Source: Cymbidium sinense (taxonomy: Eukaryota > Streptophyta > Magnoliopsida > Asparagales > Orchidaceae). Taken from it: a stretch of DNA of 64,000 nucleotides. The stretch covers positions 94,707,716 to 94,771,715 of the forward strand of contig CM038229.1 in the NCBI GenBank assembly GCA_021442155.1, given 5' to 3'. Shown one piece after another: positions 36,541 to 48,900 of the stretch. The position numbers and the translations under genes were made by a program. The number at the start of each line of letters is the position of its first letter. The stretch's first letter is position 1. The notes below the pieces were generated by a model. It made no database searches. It was given only the letters and a program-made list of their open reading frames with translations, and was not told where the DNA came from.

Positions 36541-38399
36541 TAATTTTTCAGTTTAGGTTAAGGTTTATTTTAGTTTATTTTACTTTGTTTAGTTTAGGTT
36601 TAATTTATTTTAGGTTTAGGTTTAGGTTTTATTTATTTAGTTTAGTTTATTTGGTGTGGTTTAGGGTTTAGGTTTTATTTTCAATATATTTTAGGTTTTT
36701 TTTTGTTTATTTCATAGGTTTTTTTGGTTTTATTTAGTTTTATTTTATTTTGTTTTAAGTTTATTTTATTTAGGTATTTTCCTTAGGTTTACTTTATTTT
36801 TTTAGTTTAGTTTTGGTTTTCTTTATTTTATTTTAGTTTAGTTTTATTTTTATTATATTTTATTTTTAGGTTTAGGTTTAGGTTTAGGTTTAGGTTTTTT
36901 ATTTTATCTTATTTTTTTATTTAATTTATATTTAGGTTTATTTATTTTTTTATATTTTGATTTTGTTTTGTTTAGGTTTCAATTTTTAGGCTTTTAGGGT
37001 ATAGGGTTTAGGCTTAGGGTTTAAGGTTTTGGTTTAGATTTTAGTGTTAGCAGGGTTTAGGATTTAGCATTTATTGTTTGATTATTTTAGTGTAGTTTAT
37101 TTTAGTTTAGGTTTAGGTTCATTTTATTTTGTTTTATTTTTATTTTATTTTATGTTTTGGTTGTTCTTTAGTTGGCACTTTAGGTTTTATTTTAATTTAT
37201 TTTAGATATTAATTTTAGGTTTATTTTCAGGTATAGGTTTTCATTTAGTTTTATTTTATTTTATTTTTATTTTACATTTAGTTTTAATTTATTAATTTTT
37301 TTTTTTTTTATTTTAAGTTTTTTTATTTTTTTAGTTTAGTTTAGGTTTTATTTTTTTTAATATTTGTTTAATATTTATTTTTATTTTATTTTATTTCTAG
37401 GTTGAGGTTTAGGTTTAGGTTTAGGTTTAGGTTTAGGTTTAGGTCTTAGTATAGGTTTTATTTTATTTTATTTTATTTTATTTTATTTAGGTTTAGGTTT
37501 TTTTAAGGTTTATTTAGTTTAGGTTTAACTTTTAGGTTTTAGGGTTTTGGGATTAGGGTTTAGGGTTTAGAGTTTAGGGTTTAGGGTTTAAGGTTAGTTT
37601 AGGGTTTAGGATTTTGGGTTCTGATTTAGTATTTTGGATTTAGGATTTAGGATTTAGGGTTTAGGATTTAGGGTTAGGGTTTTTTAATATTTATTTTAAA
37701 TTAAGTAAACCGGTGGGTTTAGGTTTACTTAGTTTATTTTTTATTTATTTCAATTTATTTGAATTTTATTTTATTTATTAATTTTATTTAGTTTAGTTTA
37801 TTTATTTTAGGCTAATTTATTTTAGTTTACCTTTTTTATTTTAGATTATTTTTTAGGTTTAGTTTTAGGTTTAGGTTTAGGTTTATTTTTAGTTTAGTTT
37901 TATTTTTATCATATTTTTTAGGTTTAGGTTTTATTTTTTATTTTTGGTTTAGGTTTAGATTTATTTTATTTATTTATTGAGGTTTAAGTTATAGGTTTTA
38001 TTTTAAGTTTATTTTTTAGGTTTTATATTTAGTTTAGGTTTAGGTATATTTTAGTTTATTTTATTTTATTTAGTTGGGTTTAGTTTACTTTAGGTTTAGG
38101 TTTAGGTTTTAGTTTAGGTTTTCTTTTATTTTATTTTATTATTTTATTTAGGTTTAGGTTTTATTTGTTTATTTTGATTTTAGATTTTATTTAGTTTAGG
38201 TTTAAGTTTTAGGCTTTTAGTGTTTAGGGATTAGGGTTTAGGGTTTAAGGTTTAGAGTTTAGGGTTTAAGGTTTAGGGTTTGTGATTTAGGGTTTAGGGT
38301 TGAGGCTTTTAGGGTTTAGGGTTTAGGGTTTAGGGTTTTATGGTTTATGTTAGTGTTTTTTTGGGGTTTAGGGTTTAGGGTTAGTTTTAGGGTCTTTTA
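36541..38399. repeat. G-rich telomere-like array
   Basis: TTTAGG / TTTATTTTA variants, with TTTAGGG-rich blocks at about 37,540-37,680 and 38,215-38,400 and the core AAATTAAGTAAACCGGTGGG at 37,698-37,717. The pre-block phrase TTTATATTTTGATTTTG-like is near 36,945. The array ends at the 3' terminus of the full LINE. No gene. Confidence 0.9.
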
Positions 38400-40436
38400 A
38401 GGTAAATTAAGGAATTTTATTGCTACAAAGAAAAGTACAATGTCCTTAAGCGGATAAATCTCTAAACTAATGCTCAGCTACAATAAATCTAAAGAGATAA
38501 ACCCCTAACTATTACAATAATATAAGAAAGAAAGTAAAAGATAAACCAAATTGACAATAGCGTAAGATTGGTGTAAGCAATAGTAACCTTCATTTGGTCC
38601 TTGATGGCAAGATCCACTGCAAAACACTCCCAACCTGTAAAAGATTTACAACATGCTAATGAAAGGATGAGTACAATTAAGCAAGCATAAAGAGTAAGAG
38701 CTAAGAAAAGGAGCAAAGTAAAGAAAAGGCTCGATTACAATCATCTCGAGCAACACTATATGTAAGCATCCAAACTTAAGAAGGGTTACAATTACATATA
38801 ATGCTACCAAAGAAGATAGAGAGAGGAAACATCAAGGCCATCATAGCCACCTCGTGTAGCCCATCATCCAAAGTCCATCATACAACAAGGTCAGTAAAAT
38901 TCTCTAAACAATAACGAATAATACCACAAAACCACCAAAAGATCCAAGCTCCATAAGGGATAATCAACCAACCATCAGGACACTACAATATAGTAGGAAC
39001 ACCACCAAAAGGAATAGCAACATCAAAAGGAGCAAGCATCATGACAGGGTAACAACCTAAACCGAAACAACCAAGATGAAAAAGAAAAACACAAGTGCTC
39101 ATAGCCTCCACCTAAGCAAAAAAAAAGCCGGTAAAAAACATAATAGAAAATAAGATGGTAGCAAAGCTACCACCAAAAAAAAATAAAGGGGGGGGGGGGG
39201 GGGGATAGCTGTAGCCAAGTGAGAAAAAACATAGCAAGAGGAAGCTAAAAAACTTACCATAGAAATAACACCGAAGACTCCCAGATCAGTCCAATATAGC
39301 AGAAAACTTGCCAACACAACCACCCATTTAACCAACCAAACCCGACCAATACATCCAACCAACCCGACCAACATAGCCTCTAGCCAACCACCACAGTAAG
39401 ATCAAAATCATTGTAAAGACAAACAATAGCCATCAATCCAAAACCACCCAATAAAGCTAGGAAAAGGGTAGAAGCAAATAGTAGCATCCACCAAACCCAA
39501 CCAAAGTGGCAGAAAATTTGATCAGTAAGGAGAACAACTAGCCAAAATAAAAGGAATTAAGCCAAGTAACAGTACATGCCATTGATCAGAATAAGCAATA
39601 CTACATGGACACCACCAAACACCAAAAGGGAGAAATACCAAAAGGTCAAGCATCACTACCACAAAATAAACACCAAGTCACCACAAGGAAAAATAATAGC
39701 CACAAAATATCCTTAACTAGCCAAACCTAAAACAACAACCAACCTAAAAGTAGGTGCGACCAAGAGAGGAAGGCCAATATAGGAGGAAAACCACAGGAAC
39801 CAAACTAAAACCGACAAAACCAACCACCAAGACCGTCAACAAAATAGAAAATAATAATAAACAAACAACCTCCACCATGCCAAAACCAAGCAAGACATAA
39901 ACCAACACCCTGGATCGACCAATGAAAAGAAAGAAAATAGCCAACACATAATCAATCAACCAAACCATCGCCATCCAACCAACAAAGCCACCCGGTCAAC
40001 CACCACGGCGGATCCAACTCGGGTAAAGAAACAGCCTAGAAATGAGGCAAACCCCATTTAGAAAGAAACTTGACGGAGGCATAGCCATCAATAGGGGTTA
40101 CCAAAAATAACTAAGCAATAATTGTGATAAACACCCAACCAGGTGAAGCGGTAGCCAGACCAAAAAAACCAAACCAACCAATTTGAAAAGACAGTAGCAA
40201 CCAGGCCAACCCAAAAGTAAGAGGTCAAAAAAGAACCCGACTCAAGAAAAGAGTGAAAAAAAGCAAATAACCATAAAAGAGGGTTTAACAAAGGGAAAAA
40301 AGAAAAGAATCATAAAAAACTAATAGAAAAACCAAGCAGAAATTTATAATGAGATATGGCAATCTGTACTATCAGTTAACCAAACCTCTTAATAGTTTTG
40401 GAAAAGTTTGGTTGTCAAATAAAGTGAACTTCATAT
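38400..40436 (-). other. Long LINE 3'UTR
   Basis: About 2 kb between the RNase H end and the 3' terminus. The sense strand is G/T-rich with recurrent GGTTGGTTG and TTTGGTTGG phrases and several loosely repeated blocks. It is the part shared with the shorter truncated copies. It includes a 17-base G run on the plus strand at 39,188-39,204 (C on the sense strand) next to an A-rich tract. The frames at 38,489-38,716, 39,099-39,374, 39,744-39,974 and 40,088-40,291 are compositional (L/V/F-rich) and match no family I know. Confidence 0.7.
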
Positions 40437-40800
40437 GTTGGGACCTAAATTAGCCAAGAAATCGACCAAACATTACCTTCATGAAGATTTTTAGTATGTT
40501 TAAGAAGATAGAATAAATTAGATTTCCCATTTATTGGAATTAAGCATGTCAAAAGAGTGCATCAACTTTAATCCACATGTTGAAGAAACCTTTATTCATA
40601 CAAATTTTAGTAGCTTTATTGACCATAAGCTCGGAAAGATAACATAATAAGCTTTGAGAGGATAGGAAAAAGCACAAATGTACCTTTAGAGTCCCTAGAA
40701 TACCACAACCATACTTATTGAAACAACAGAACCATCATCATTTACTTTAATCAAATTATCTTTAGGTTTGATCCAATGGATAATCCTAGCACCTTTATAA
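40437..40800 (-). other. ORF2 C-terminal RNase H domain
   Basis: A plant-type RNase H, found at the C-terminus of many plant LINEs, removes the RNA strand after copying. On the minus strand, IKVNDDGS (about 40,760-40,737) gives the first catalytic Asp. ELMVNKATK (about 40,633) gives the Glu. WIKVDAL (about 40,575) gives the second Asp. HEGN (about 40,480) and DFLANLGP (40,465-40,442) form the closing motif. These lie in different frames, so at least three indels separate them. Confidence 0.82.
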
Positions 40801-41104
40801 GAGTCAAAATTAGAATGATACCTAATTTTTGCCACAAATTTATAACCTCTAAAATGAATGTTACTAATAAGATTGGCATTAAATAGTGCATGAAATTTTT
40901 TTTAGTTCTATCAGATCTTTTATGGTTTATAAGAATACCACAATATTTAGCATCATTTCTATCCATCCAGATGAACCGGATAAGGGTAATAGCAATTAAA
41001 ACTTTGATATGACCTTTCACAATTTTTTTGAAATAGACTTCAAGAAGTTGATATAAAGAAAGAGATCCATGAAAATAGTTGGTATTAAATAAATCATCAT
41101 ACCA

Positions 41105-41205
41105 AAACCATAATTTAGTAGCAATAACACCATTGATAAAAGCATGATTTACATTTTCAATATGAAAGCAACAATCGCACTTTGAAGGTAAATAAAACCC
41201 TTTAT
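41105..41205 (-). other. ORF2 zf-RVT zinc-binding motif
   Basis: The minus strand reads KCDCCFHIENVNHAF and then INGVIATKLW. This fits the plant zf-RVT pattern Cx2C-x7-H-x4-C-type layout ending in A-x-x-x-W, with the last Cys replaced by Gly. The homologous fragment at 6,284-6,711 shows further decay of the same cysteines. The downstream segment WMDRNDAKYCGI corresponds to the conserved W-x-x-R-N motif. Confidence 0.8.
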
Positions 41206-41969
41206 TCTAGAGCAAAGAGTCCATATGAATAAAGTTATTCAAAATCCTCAAGCAAAAATCAAATAATAATTGGGAATGATATTGATCCAAAGTTTAATGA
41301 AAATATTAGAGGGTTTATTAATCTCTAATAAAATTCTAAACCTCTTTAAGAACAAAATCACCATTATAAAAAGCTAAAAAAGAATTTGATGAGGTTTGTT
41401 AGAGGAAATAGGGATATTTTTAAAGTTATCAAAAGAGAAATAGGGATAAAATTCTCAAGTTTCTCTTCAATTCAATTGTTATTAAGCCAAAAGAGTTAAC
41501 TTTGATAGCGGGTAGAGTGCGGATAAAAGGGAGTCAATAAAGCCATTGCCAATCCAATTGTCTTGCTAAAAGAAAGAAGAATGAATACCCCAAGATATTA
41601 AGGTTTAGCAACCCATTTAATAGAGCAAAGCCTTTTCCAAACTAAGAGTCACCAACTTTATAAGCATAGATAAGAAGGTGTTTACCTTGGCAATGTTTTT
41701 CATCATAAAATTAGCTCAAAGGCTATCATTCTTTCTAAAATTCCTACTAGAGCTTATGAGAGAAGGAAGTAATAGCTTCATAAATAAGTTTGCAACCAAG
41801 ACCACCTTCACCCAAAGGATGACAACATTTAGGCCAAGATGTCCAATGCATTCTTTTGGTAGAATTATTGGATCCCTAAAAAAATTTATTAAGCAAACAC
41901 TCAATTATGATAAGAGTATAATTAGTAGGGAAAATAGTTTGAGTCAAATAAAGAGGCATTGAATTGAGA

Positions 41970-43200
41970 GTGCTTTTAAGAATAGTGAGCACTACCAAAG
42001 GAAAGTAAATGGAATTCCCAAATAGAAATTTTATTTAAAATATTTTGAATTAACTCATCAAAAGATGGGATCATTTGAGCCTTTAAATAAAGGAGCACCC
42101 AAGTACTTAAGAGGTAAGTGTTGTTGTTTTAAATTTGTGATATGCAAGATTTGATTGATTTTATTATTGAAGATACTTGAAGAAGTAAGAAAATAGCTTT
42201 TGTTATCATTGATAGAAAGGCCACTTTCTCTACCAAATTTATTTAAAAAAACTCTTGAGATTCTTGATATGATGGATAGAAGCATTGTAAAAAATAATGA
42301 AATCATCTAAAGCTTAAATAGGAAACAAGAAGACCACCAATAGTTATGTACATATTAGGATTGTTCAAGAATAAATTATTGATGCTCCTAGATAAGTACT
42401 CAACAATAATAATAAATAAAGCATGAGATAAAGGATCCCCTTATCTTAATCCATGGGAAGAGGGAAAGAAGCCTAAGGCTTCCCCATTAAGTAAAATAGA
42501 AAACCGGCATTAATATAATTTTTATTTAGGAAAATAAATGTATTAGAAAAACCAAAATGAATTCAAAATATGGAAAAGGAAATCTTGAGAGATATTATCA
42601 AAGGCTTTGGTAATGTCTAATTTGAAAAGAACGTTGCCACCTCTCTTAGCACATTCATGAATTAATTCACGGGCAAGTAAAATATTATCATAAATAGATC
42701 TACCTCTAACAAAATGAGTTTGGTTGAGATAGATAATCCTATGAAGTAAATGACTAAGATTATTGGCAAGAATTTTGGAAATCATCTTATTGAAGAAGGT
42801 GCAAAGACTAATTGGTCTAAAATTAGTCCAATAGTTTGGGTTTTCTTTCTTATGCCTAAGAATGATAGAAGTGCTAGAAAATATCTAGGAAAAGGATTAC
42901 CATTAAAAGTTAATCATAACCTCAATCAAATCATTTCTAATAATAAATCAATATTTTTGAAAAAATTGAGTAGTGAAACCTCGGACCAACAGAATCTATG
43001 TTCATGCTATTCCAAGCTTTAAAAATTTCATCTTCATTAGGCACAATAATAAGCAAATCACTATCATCATTAGTAATATTAGAAAGAATTAAGTGCAATT
43101 TAGAAATAGCTTCATAAGAGCAACTCATATTTTGCATATTTCTAAAGTAATTAATAATAGAATCATTAATATCATTATTCTCCATAATCAATTCTCCATT
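41970..43200 (-). other. ORF2 reverse transcriptase domain
   Basis: Minus-strand motifs in order: FKAWNSMNIDSVGP (about 43,030-42,985), the usual segment before the fingers; MISKILANNLSHLL with QTHFVRGRSIYDNIL (42,785-42,680), which corresponds to the QxxFvxgRxIxDNil motif; FKLDITKAFD (about 42,630) with the first catalytic Asp; ALDDFIIF at about 42,312-42,290, where the FADD box has lost its Phe-Ala but keeps both Asp; GLSINDNKS (about 42,220); and LPLKYLGAPLFKG (about 42,115-42,078). All pieces are separated by stops or shifts. Confidence 0.88.
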
Positions 43201-43654
43201 ATCATCTTTACTTTTTTTTTTAATATTATTCTAAGCTCTCTTTTTTATTAATTAAAGCATGGAAATACATAGTATTCTGTCACCATCCATAATATGTTTA
43301 CTAGCAAGTTTTTTTGTAATAAGTCTCTTCCATATTTTGAAAATTAACAAGTTTATCTTTTGCCTTAGTCAAGTCCTTAATCTTAGAAGGATTAGACATA
43401 ATTGAGACTTCAAGATCACAAACCACTTTTTCCATATCTTTCATATTAGAAAAAGTTTTTAAAATAATGCTTGTTCCACCAACCTAGATTTTGTTTAAGT
43501 CTTTTAAGCTTAAACCATAATCTATACATCCCCATAATCAAATTATAAGGATGTAAAGGCTTTCCAATTGTTTGCCACAACATTAAAAAAAATTAATATG
43601 CTAAATCCACATGTTACGAAATCTAAAGGAGAGAAGTTTTTAATATATTAGAAT

Positions 43655-44314
43655 TATCTTTAATAGAAACTAGAAGAGAAGCATGATCAACCAAGCTCGC
43701 TTAAATGATTGACAAAAGTAATAGGCAATTGAGTAATCCAATGAGTATTAAAAGAATGCGGTCCGACCTTTGCCAAAGTCTACGTTTTCCAAGTACAATT
43801 AGAACCCTTAGAAGTATCAATCAAATTATAATCAAGGATCATATTGGAAAATTCTTGCATGAAATGAATATTGGGAGAGCAACCACAACTTCATTCAGAA
43901 GAGAATAAAATAGTATTGAAATCCCCACCAATAAACCAAGGTTTATTGACAAAGGTAACAAAATTCCTCAAATTATCCCAAAGAAGATTTCTACCAAATC
44001 TATTACAAGATGCATAAACAAAAGAGCCCAAAGCACAATAGTCACCATATGAGATTTGAGAAATGAAAACTTGTTGAAAATCATCAAGAATAGAAACCTC
44101 TATAAAATTATTCCAAAACACCAAATCTTACTACTAACATTAGAGAAGAATTTATTGAAGCGATCATTCTAACAACATGGTTAATTATATTAGCATGAAT
44201 AAGAGGCTTGAATAATAATTAAAGAAATATTATGAATTCAACAAATATTTCTAATACTGATTATGAATAGAGAGTACCGATCCCTTGAACATTCCAAACA
44301 AGAAAATTAAACAT
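43655..44314 (-). other. ORF2 AP-like endonuclease domain
   Basis: Minus-strand motifs in order: LVWNVQGIG (44,308-44,275) with the metal-site Asn of the WN motif; a LFKPLIHAN segment where an LEP motif is expected, so the catalytic Glu seems to read Lys (GAG to AAG); FWNNFIEVSILDDF; and NKPWFIGGDFNTILFSSE (about 43,945-43,892), which keeps the Asp and Asn of the GDFN motif. LVDHASLL near 43,690 follows, the SDH-type terminal motif with Val in place of Ser but the Asp-His pair kept. In a target-specific LINE this domain would set site preference; nothing in the motifs alone shows telomere specificity. Confidence 0.83.
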
Positions 44315-44372
44315 AAGAAAATAAAAAGGATATAGGAAAGGTTAGTTAAGAGAGGAGAGGTAGGCATGAGAT

Positions 44373-45683
44373 CTAGTATTTTGACAATTTGAGATGGAAA
44401 TTTTTAGCTTTTCTTTTTTTAGCATGATAAGTTTGGAAACCATTTTATTTTCCCATAGAATCATCATCGAGAAGGACTTATTTACATTAGTCGCAGATTT
44501 AGGAGAAGTCTCCAAATGTTTAGAGGGAGTTCACGCTTCCAAATCCATATCAAGTTGAAAAGTAGGCTTATCATGAATATATAGATTAGAAATGAGAGAC
44601 AATGATGATTTAGAACCATTCAAAACACAAGTTGTTAAATCTAGATCAAAAAATTTTCAACATGCTTGAACATCATATAAATTCTCATTAAAAGCTTCAT
44701 TTTCATCAATAAAAGTTGACAAAGATGCAGAATAGAGATGAAGCAGTAAGCCTTCCAAAAGCTTCAAAATTTATTGTTCTTCACATTAGAAACATTCAAA
44801 TTCAAAGAAGAGATTAGGGGTAACTCATCCTTCCCATTTTGAAAATCGGTTGAATCCATACCAACAGGAGGAGTGAATCCAAAGGTCAATCCTAATAGCC
44901 TTCACACCATCCTTAGGATCAGGGCCAATTTTGAACATAAGTAGGAATCGACATGGATAAGGACAACACTCTCTTTAAGTGGATTTTTTTTTAAAGTGGA
45001 GATGAAGAATAAAACATTACGAATTATCATGATCGTGAAATTTATAGTGGGAACAAAATCACGAAGGTTCTCCAATTCAACCTTTTGAATACAGTATTTT
45101 TTAGATCCAATCCAGACCTCCTTAGGGTATTTTTTAGTTATATCTAATTCCACGGATCAGAGCCATAGAAGGATGAGATTGCTCAGCGTGCTTGGTTGAT
45201 TTGTAAAGGCCAACGATAGCAAAAAAGCACATGGTGGGTAACAAAAGTAATGCACATATTAGGAAGAGATAACCACACAAGGAAAATAGGAGATTCCTCC
45301 TTAATGTCAAAAGGGGACCACTTTAGCACCCATTTGGCAATTAAAGATGAAATAAGATCGGTATGAAAAAACATGTGAGTAATCGGATCATTTATAAGTT
45401 GAATCGAGGATATCAATTCAATTAGACCAATTGAGAAAGCACTCATAAGCTTGAGATTATGCAAAAATGAGCATCTATTCCAAATTTGGGGAATGCAAAG
45501 AAAATTTATTGACAAGAGAAAATTCAAAGGGTTTTGCAAACTTTTCAACATCCACATCGAGCACATAATAGCTAGAAATCCACTTAAAGATGTCAAAATG
45601 AGATTAGTTGATTTAGAGAGGAGAAGTCTTACGAGTGCTTCTTTGAAGGATTTAGTAGAAGATGCAGCATTAGGGCCACCCAT
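44373..45683 (-). pseudogene. LINE ORF1 (gag-like, DUF4283-like plus zinc knuckle), broken
   Basis: ORF1 of plant LINEs encodes an RNA-binding protein that packages the element's transcript. The minus-strand frame starts at 45,683 (MGGPNAASS). At about residues 110-150 it contains WVLKWSPFD followed by PIFLVWLSLPNM, the tryptophan-rich layout of the DUF4283 domain. A frame change near 45,150 leads to MELDITKKYPKEVWIG and then KVELENL, the usual link before the zinc knuckle. The knuckle at about 45,015-45,060 is reached only in a shifted frame and reads CSHYKFHDHDNS, stop, C. That is a CX2CX4HX4C box with the second Cys changed to Tyr and a stop before the last Cys. The reading region can be followed to a stop at 44,375. 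Length (about 435 codons) is ordinary for the family. Confidence 0.75.
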
Positions 45684-45912
45684 CCCAAAAGGTCAGATGC
45701 CTTAGCTAGAACATCCATATTTTAAGGTTGAGGCCAAGGAATAGAACTAATCATGACCAAGATCAATGTAAACATCTCCCAAGCGGCCGGATGTCGTGAG
45801 CCTTTAAAATTAGACAAAATTGAAGCAAAATCATCAAAATCCGATGAGGGATTCAAAATCTCAAAAGAGCGAGAGTAGAGGCGGGTCTCAAAGAATGAGA
45901 GAGTAGGGGTTT
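45684..45912 (-). promoter_or_regulatory. LINE 5'UTR / likely internal promoter region
   Basis: Read on the minus strand, about 229 bp from the junction with telomere repeat to the ORF1 start codon at 45,683. It begins with a pyrimidine-rich ACTCTCTCATTCTTTGAG and is clearly richer in GC than the rest of the element (for example GCGGCCG near 45,783). LINE 5'UTRs normally hold an internal promoter; no specific element is recognisable, so that role is inferred from position alone. Confidence 0.45.
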
Positions 45913-48900
45913 TGGTTTTGGGTTTAGGGTTTTGAGTTAGTAGTTTGTTTTATGGTTTAGGGTTTAGTGTTTAGGATTTAGGGTTTAAGATTTTTAGGGT
46001 TTAAGGTTTAAGGTTTAGGGTTGGGGTTTAGGGTTTGGTGTTTCTTTTCTATTCTTTTAAATTAAGTAATATAGGTTTATTTAGTTTATTTTTTTATTTT
46101 AGTTTATTTTATTTTTTTAATTTTATTTAGTTTAATTTTTACTTTTATTTAGTTTAGTTTATTTATTTTAGATTTATTTATATTTGTTTAGGTTTTATTT
46201 TATTTTATTTTTAGGTTTATTATTTTAGGTTTATTTTATTTTTTATTTTATTCTTACTTTATGTTTAGGTTTTTTTTAGTTTAGGGTTTAGGTTTTATTT
46301 TTTAATATTTTAGGTTTTATTTTTCAATTTATATTTTAGGTTTAGGTTTTATTCAATTTTTTATTTTAGGTTTAATTTATTTTAATTTTAAGTTTAAATT
46401 TCATTTTATTTAGGTTTTATATTTAGGTTTATTTTAATTTTTTAGTTTAGCTTAAGTTTTATTTATTTTATTTTAGTTTAGTTTTAATTATTTATTTTAC
46501 TTTATTTCTAGCTTTAGGTTTAGGTTTAAGTTTTAGTTTAGGTTTTATTTTATTTTATTCTATTATTTTATTTAGATGTAGGTTTTTTATTTATTTTATT
46601 TGTAAGTTTTATTTAGTTTAGGTTTTCATTTTATATGTTATTAGGGTTTAGGGATTAAGGTTTAAGGTTTATTATTATTTTAAGGTTTAGGATTTGGGGT
46701 TTAGGGTATAAGGTTTAGGGTTTAGGGTTGTAGGTTTTAGGGTTTGGGTTTTGGGTTTTGAGTTTTGGGTTTAGGGCTTTACAATTTAGGGTTTAGGTTT
46801 TGGGATTTTTTTTTAGGGTTAGTATTAGGGTTTAGGGTTTAGGGTTTGGGGTTTAGGATTTAAGGTTTAGGGTTTTAGGGTTTAGGGTTTAGGGTTAAGG
46901 CTTTCTTTTAGGTTTAGGTTTATTAAGTTTATTTAGTTTATTTTTATTTAATTTACTTTATTCAAATCTTAAATTTTATTTAGGTTTATTTTAATCTTAT
47001 TTAGTTCTGTTTATTTATTTTTGTTTATGTTTTTTAATTTTGTTATTATTTAGATTTAAGTTTGGTTTATGCAAATTTTTTATTTATTTTATTTTATTTT
47101 ATTTTTTTAGGTTTAGGTTTTATTTTTTTTATTTTAGGTTTAATTTAAGTCTTTTTAGGTTTAGGTTAGATTATTATTTTAGGTTTATTTTAGGTTTATA
47201 TTTTAGTTTAGGTTTAGGTTTTTATTTTAGGTTTAGGTTTAATTTTTATTTATTTTTAACTTTATTTTTAAGTTTAAGTTTTATTTAGTTTGATTGATTA
47301 AGCTTTATTTTTTAATGTTTAGTTTTATTTTATTTAGGTTTTATTTTAGTTTATTTTATTTTTTTTGTTTAGGTTTTATTTATTTTATTTTAGTTTAGTT
47401 TTTTATTTTATTTTATTTTATTTTTTAGGTTTAGGTTTAGGTTTAGGTTTAGGTTTAGGTTTAAGTTTAGGTCTAAGTTTAGGTTTATATTTTATCTTTT
47501 TTATTTTATTTTATTTAGGTTTAGGTTTATCTATATATTTTATATTTATGTTTTATTTAGTTTACATTTAGGTTTTAGGTTTCCAATGTTTTGGGTTTAG
47601 GGTTTAGGTTTAGTTTAGGGTTTAAGGTTTAGGGTTATTTTAGCTTAGTTTATTTTAGTTTAGGTTTAGGTTTATTTTATTTTGTTTATTTTATTTTTTT
47701 TTTTTATTTTAGGCTTAGGTTTTAGTTTAGCCATTAGGTTTACTTTTATTTATTTTTTAGGATTTATTTTAAGATTTAGGATTTAGGGTTTAAGGTTAGT
47801 TTTAGGGTTTAGGTTTATGATTTTTTGGGTTTAGGTTTTAAGGTTTGGGGTTTAGGGTTAGGGTTTTATTTAATTTTAGGTTATTTTTTGGGTTTAGGGT
47901 TTAGGGTTTTAGGGTTTAGGGTTTAGAGATTTAGGGTTTAAGGTTTAGGGTTTAGGGTTCTTAGTTTAGGGTTTAAGGTTTAGTGTTTAGGGTTTAGTGT
48001 TTAGGGTTTAGGATTAGGTTTAAGGTTTATGGTTTGGGGTTTAGGGTTTAGGGTTTAGTGTGTACACTTGGGTTTTATTTTAAAATTTTTCTTATTTTCT
48101 TAAATTAAGTAAACCAATAGGTTTAGGTTTATTTAGTTTATTCTTTATTTACTTTAGTTTATTTTAGTTTTATTTTATTTAGGTTTATTTTTTTAGTTTA
48201 GTTATAGTTATTTTAGGTTTATTTATTTTAGTTTAGGTTTTAATTTAGTTTATTTTTTTAGGTTTAGCTTTATTTTTATTTTATTTTTTAGGGTTAGTTT
48301 TATTTTTATTTTTTAGTTTAGGTTTAGGTTTTATTTTACCTTTTTGATTTAGTTTTAGGTCTTTATTTTGGGTTTATTTTTTAGTTTAAGTTTAGCTTAT
48401 TTTAGTTTATTTAATTTTATTTTATTTAGTTTAGGTTTAGGTTTTGGTATAGTTTATTTTTATTTTAGGTTTTTAGGTTTATTTATTTTAGTTTACTTTA
48501 TTTTAGTTTAGGTTTATGTTTATTTTATTTTTATTTTAGGTTTAGGGTTTTTTATAGTTTAGGGCTTAGGTTTTATTTTTTCATTATTATTAGCATTTTT
48601 AGGTCTATTTTTAGGTTTACATTTTATTTAGTTTTTATTTTATTTTATTTTAAGTTTAGTTTTATTTTATTTAAGTTTTTTATTTTAGGTTTTATTTTTT
48701 TAGTTTAGTTTAGGGTTTTATTTATTTTATTTTAGTTTAGTTTTTTTTAAGGTTTAGGCTTAGGTTTTATTTTATCTTATTTTTTATTTTATTTAGGTTT
48801 AGGTTTATTTATTTATTTTATATTTAGGTTTTATTTAGTTTAGGTTTAGGTTTTAGGTTTTGGATTTTGGGTTTAGGGTTTAGGGTTTAGGATTAGTTTG

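Larger units (their letters stand above)
40437..44314 (-). pseudogene. LINE ORF2 polyprotein (EN-RT-zf-RVT-RNase H), broken
   Basis: ORF2 supplies target-primed reverse transcription: the endonuclease nicks DNA and the RT copies the RNA from that nick. The likely start at 44,314 gives MFNFLVWNVQGIG, the opening motif of the AP-like endonuclease. The span to DFLANLGP near 40,440 is about 3.9 kb (roughly 1,290 codons), normal for a plant LINE. Domains occur in canonical order and are annotated separately. The longest open stretches are only about 60-90 codons, divided by single-base shifts and stops, so the gene is inactive. It starts about 60 bp after the ORF1 stop. Confidence 0.88.
38400..45912 (-). 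mobile_element. Near full-length plant L1-type LINE, degenerate
   Basis: About 7.5 kb on the minus strand in the order expected for a plant LINE: 5'UTR (45,912-45,684), ORF1 (45,683-44,373), ORF2 with endonuclease, reverse transcriptase, zf-RVT and RNase H (44,314 to about 40,437), and a long 3'UTR ending in CAATAAAATTCC at about 38,410. TTTAGGG repeat flanks it on both sides. Both ORFs carry many frameshifts and stops, so this copy cannot move itself. Its 3'UTR links it to the shorter 5'-truncated copies at 1-268, 2,212-3,979, 31,141-33,228 and 57,219-58,803. I could not identify target-site duplications because both flanks are the same repeat. Confidence 0.88.

Noticed and set aside
6712..38399. 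Treating all repeat degeneracy and LINE frameshifts as biological
   Set aside because: T-run length differences are very common and could be partly consensus error. I rely on rare words, element borders and motif order rather than on exact run lengths.
41678..41962. 94-codon plus-strand frame, with others at 42,750, 43,705 and 45,451
   Set aside because: They are antisense to the LINE ORFs, whose minus-strand RT, EN and ORF1 motifs are clear.
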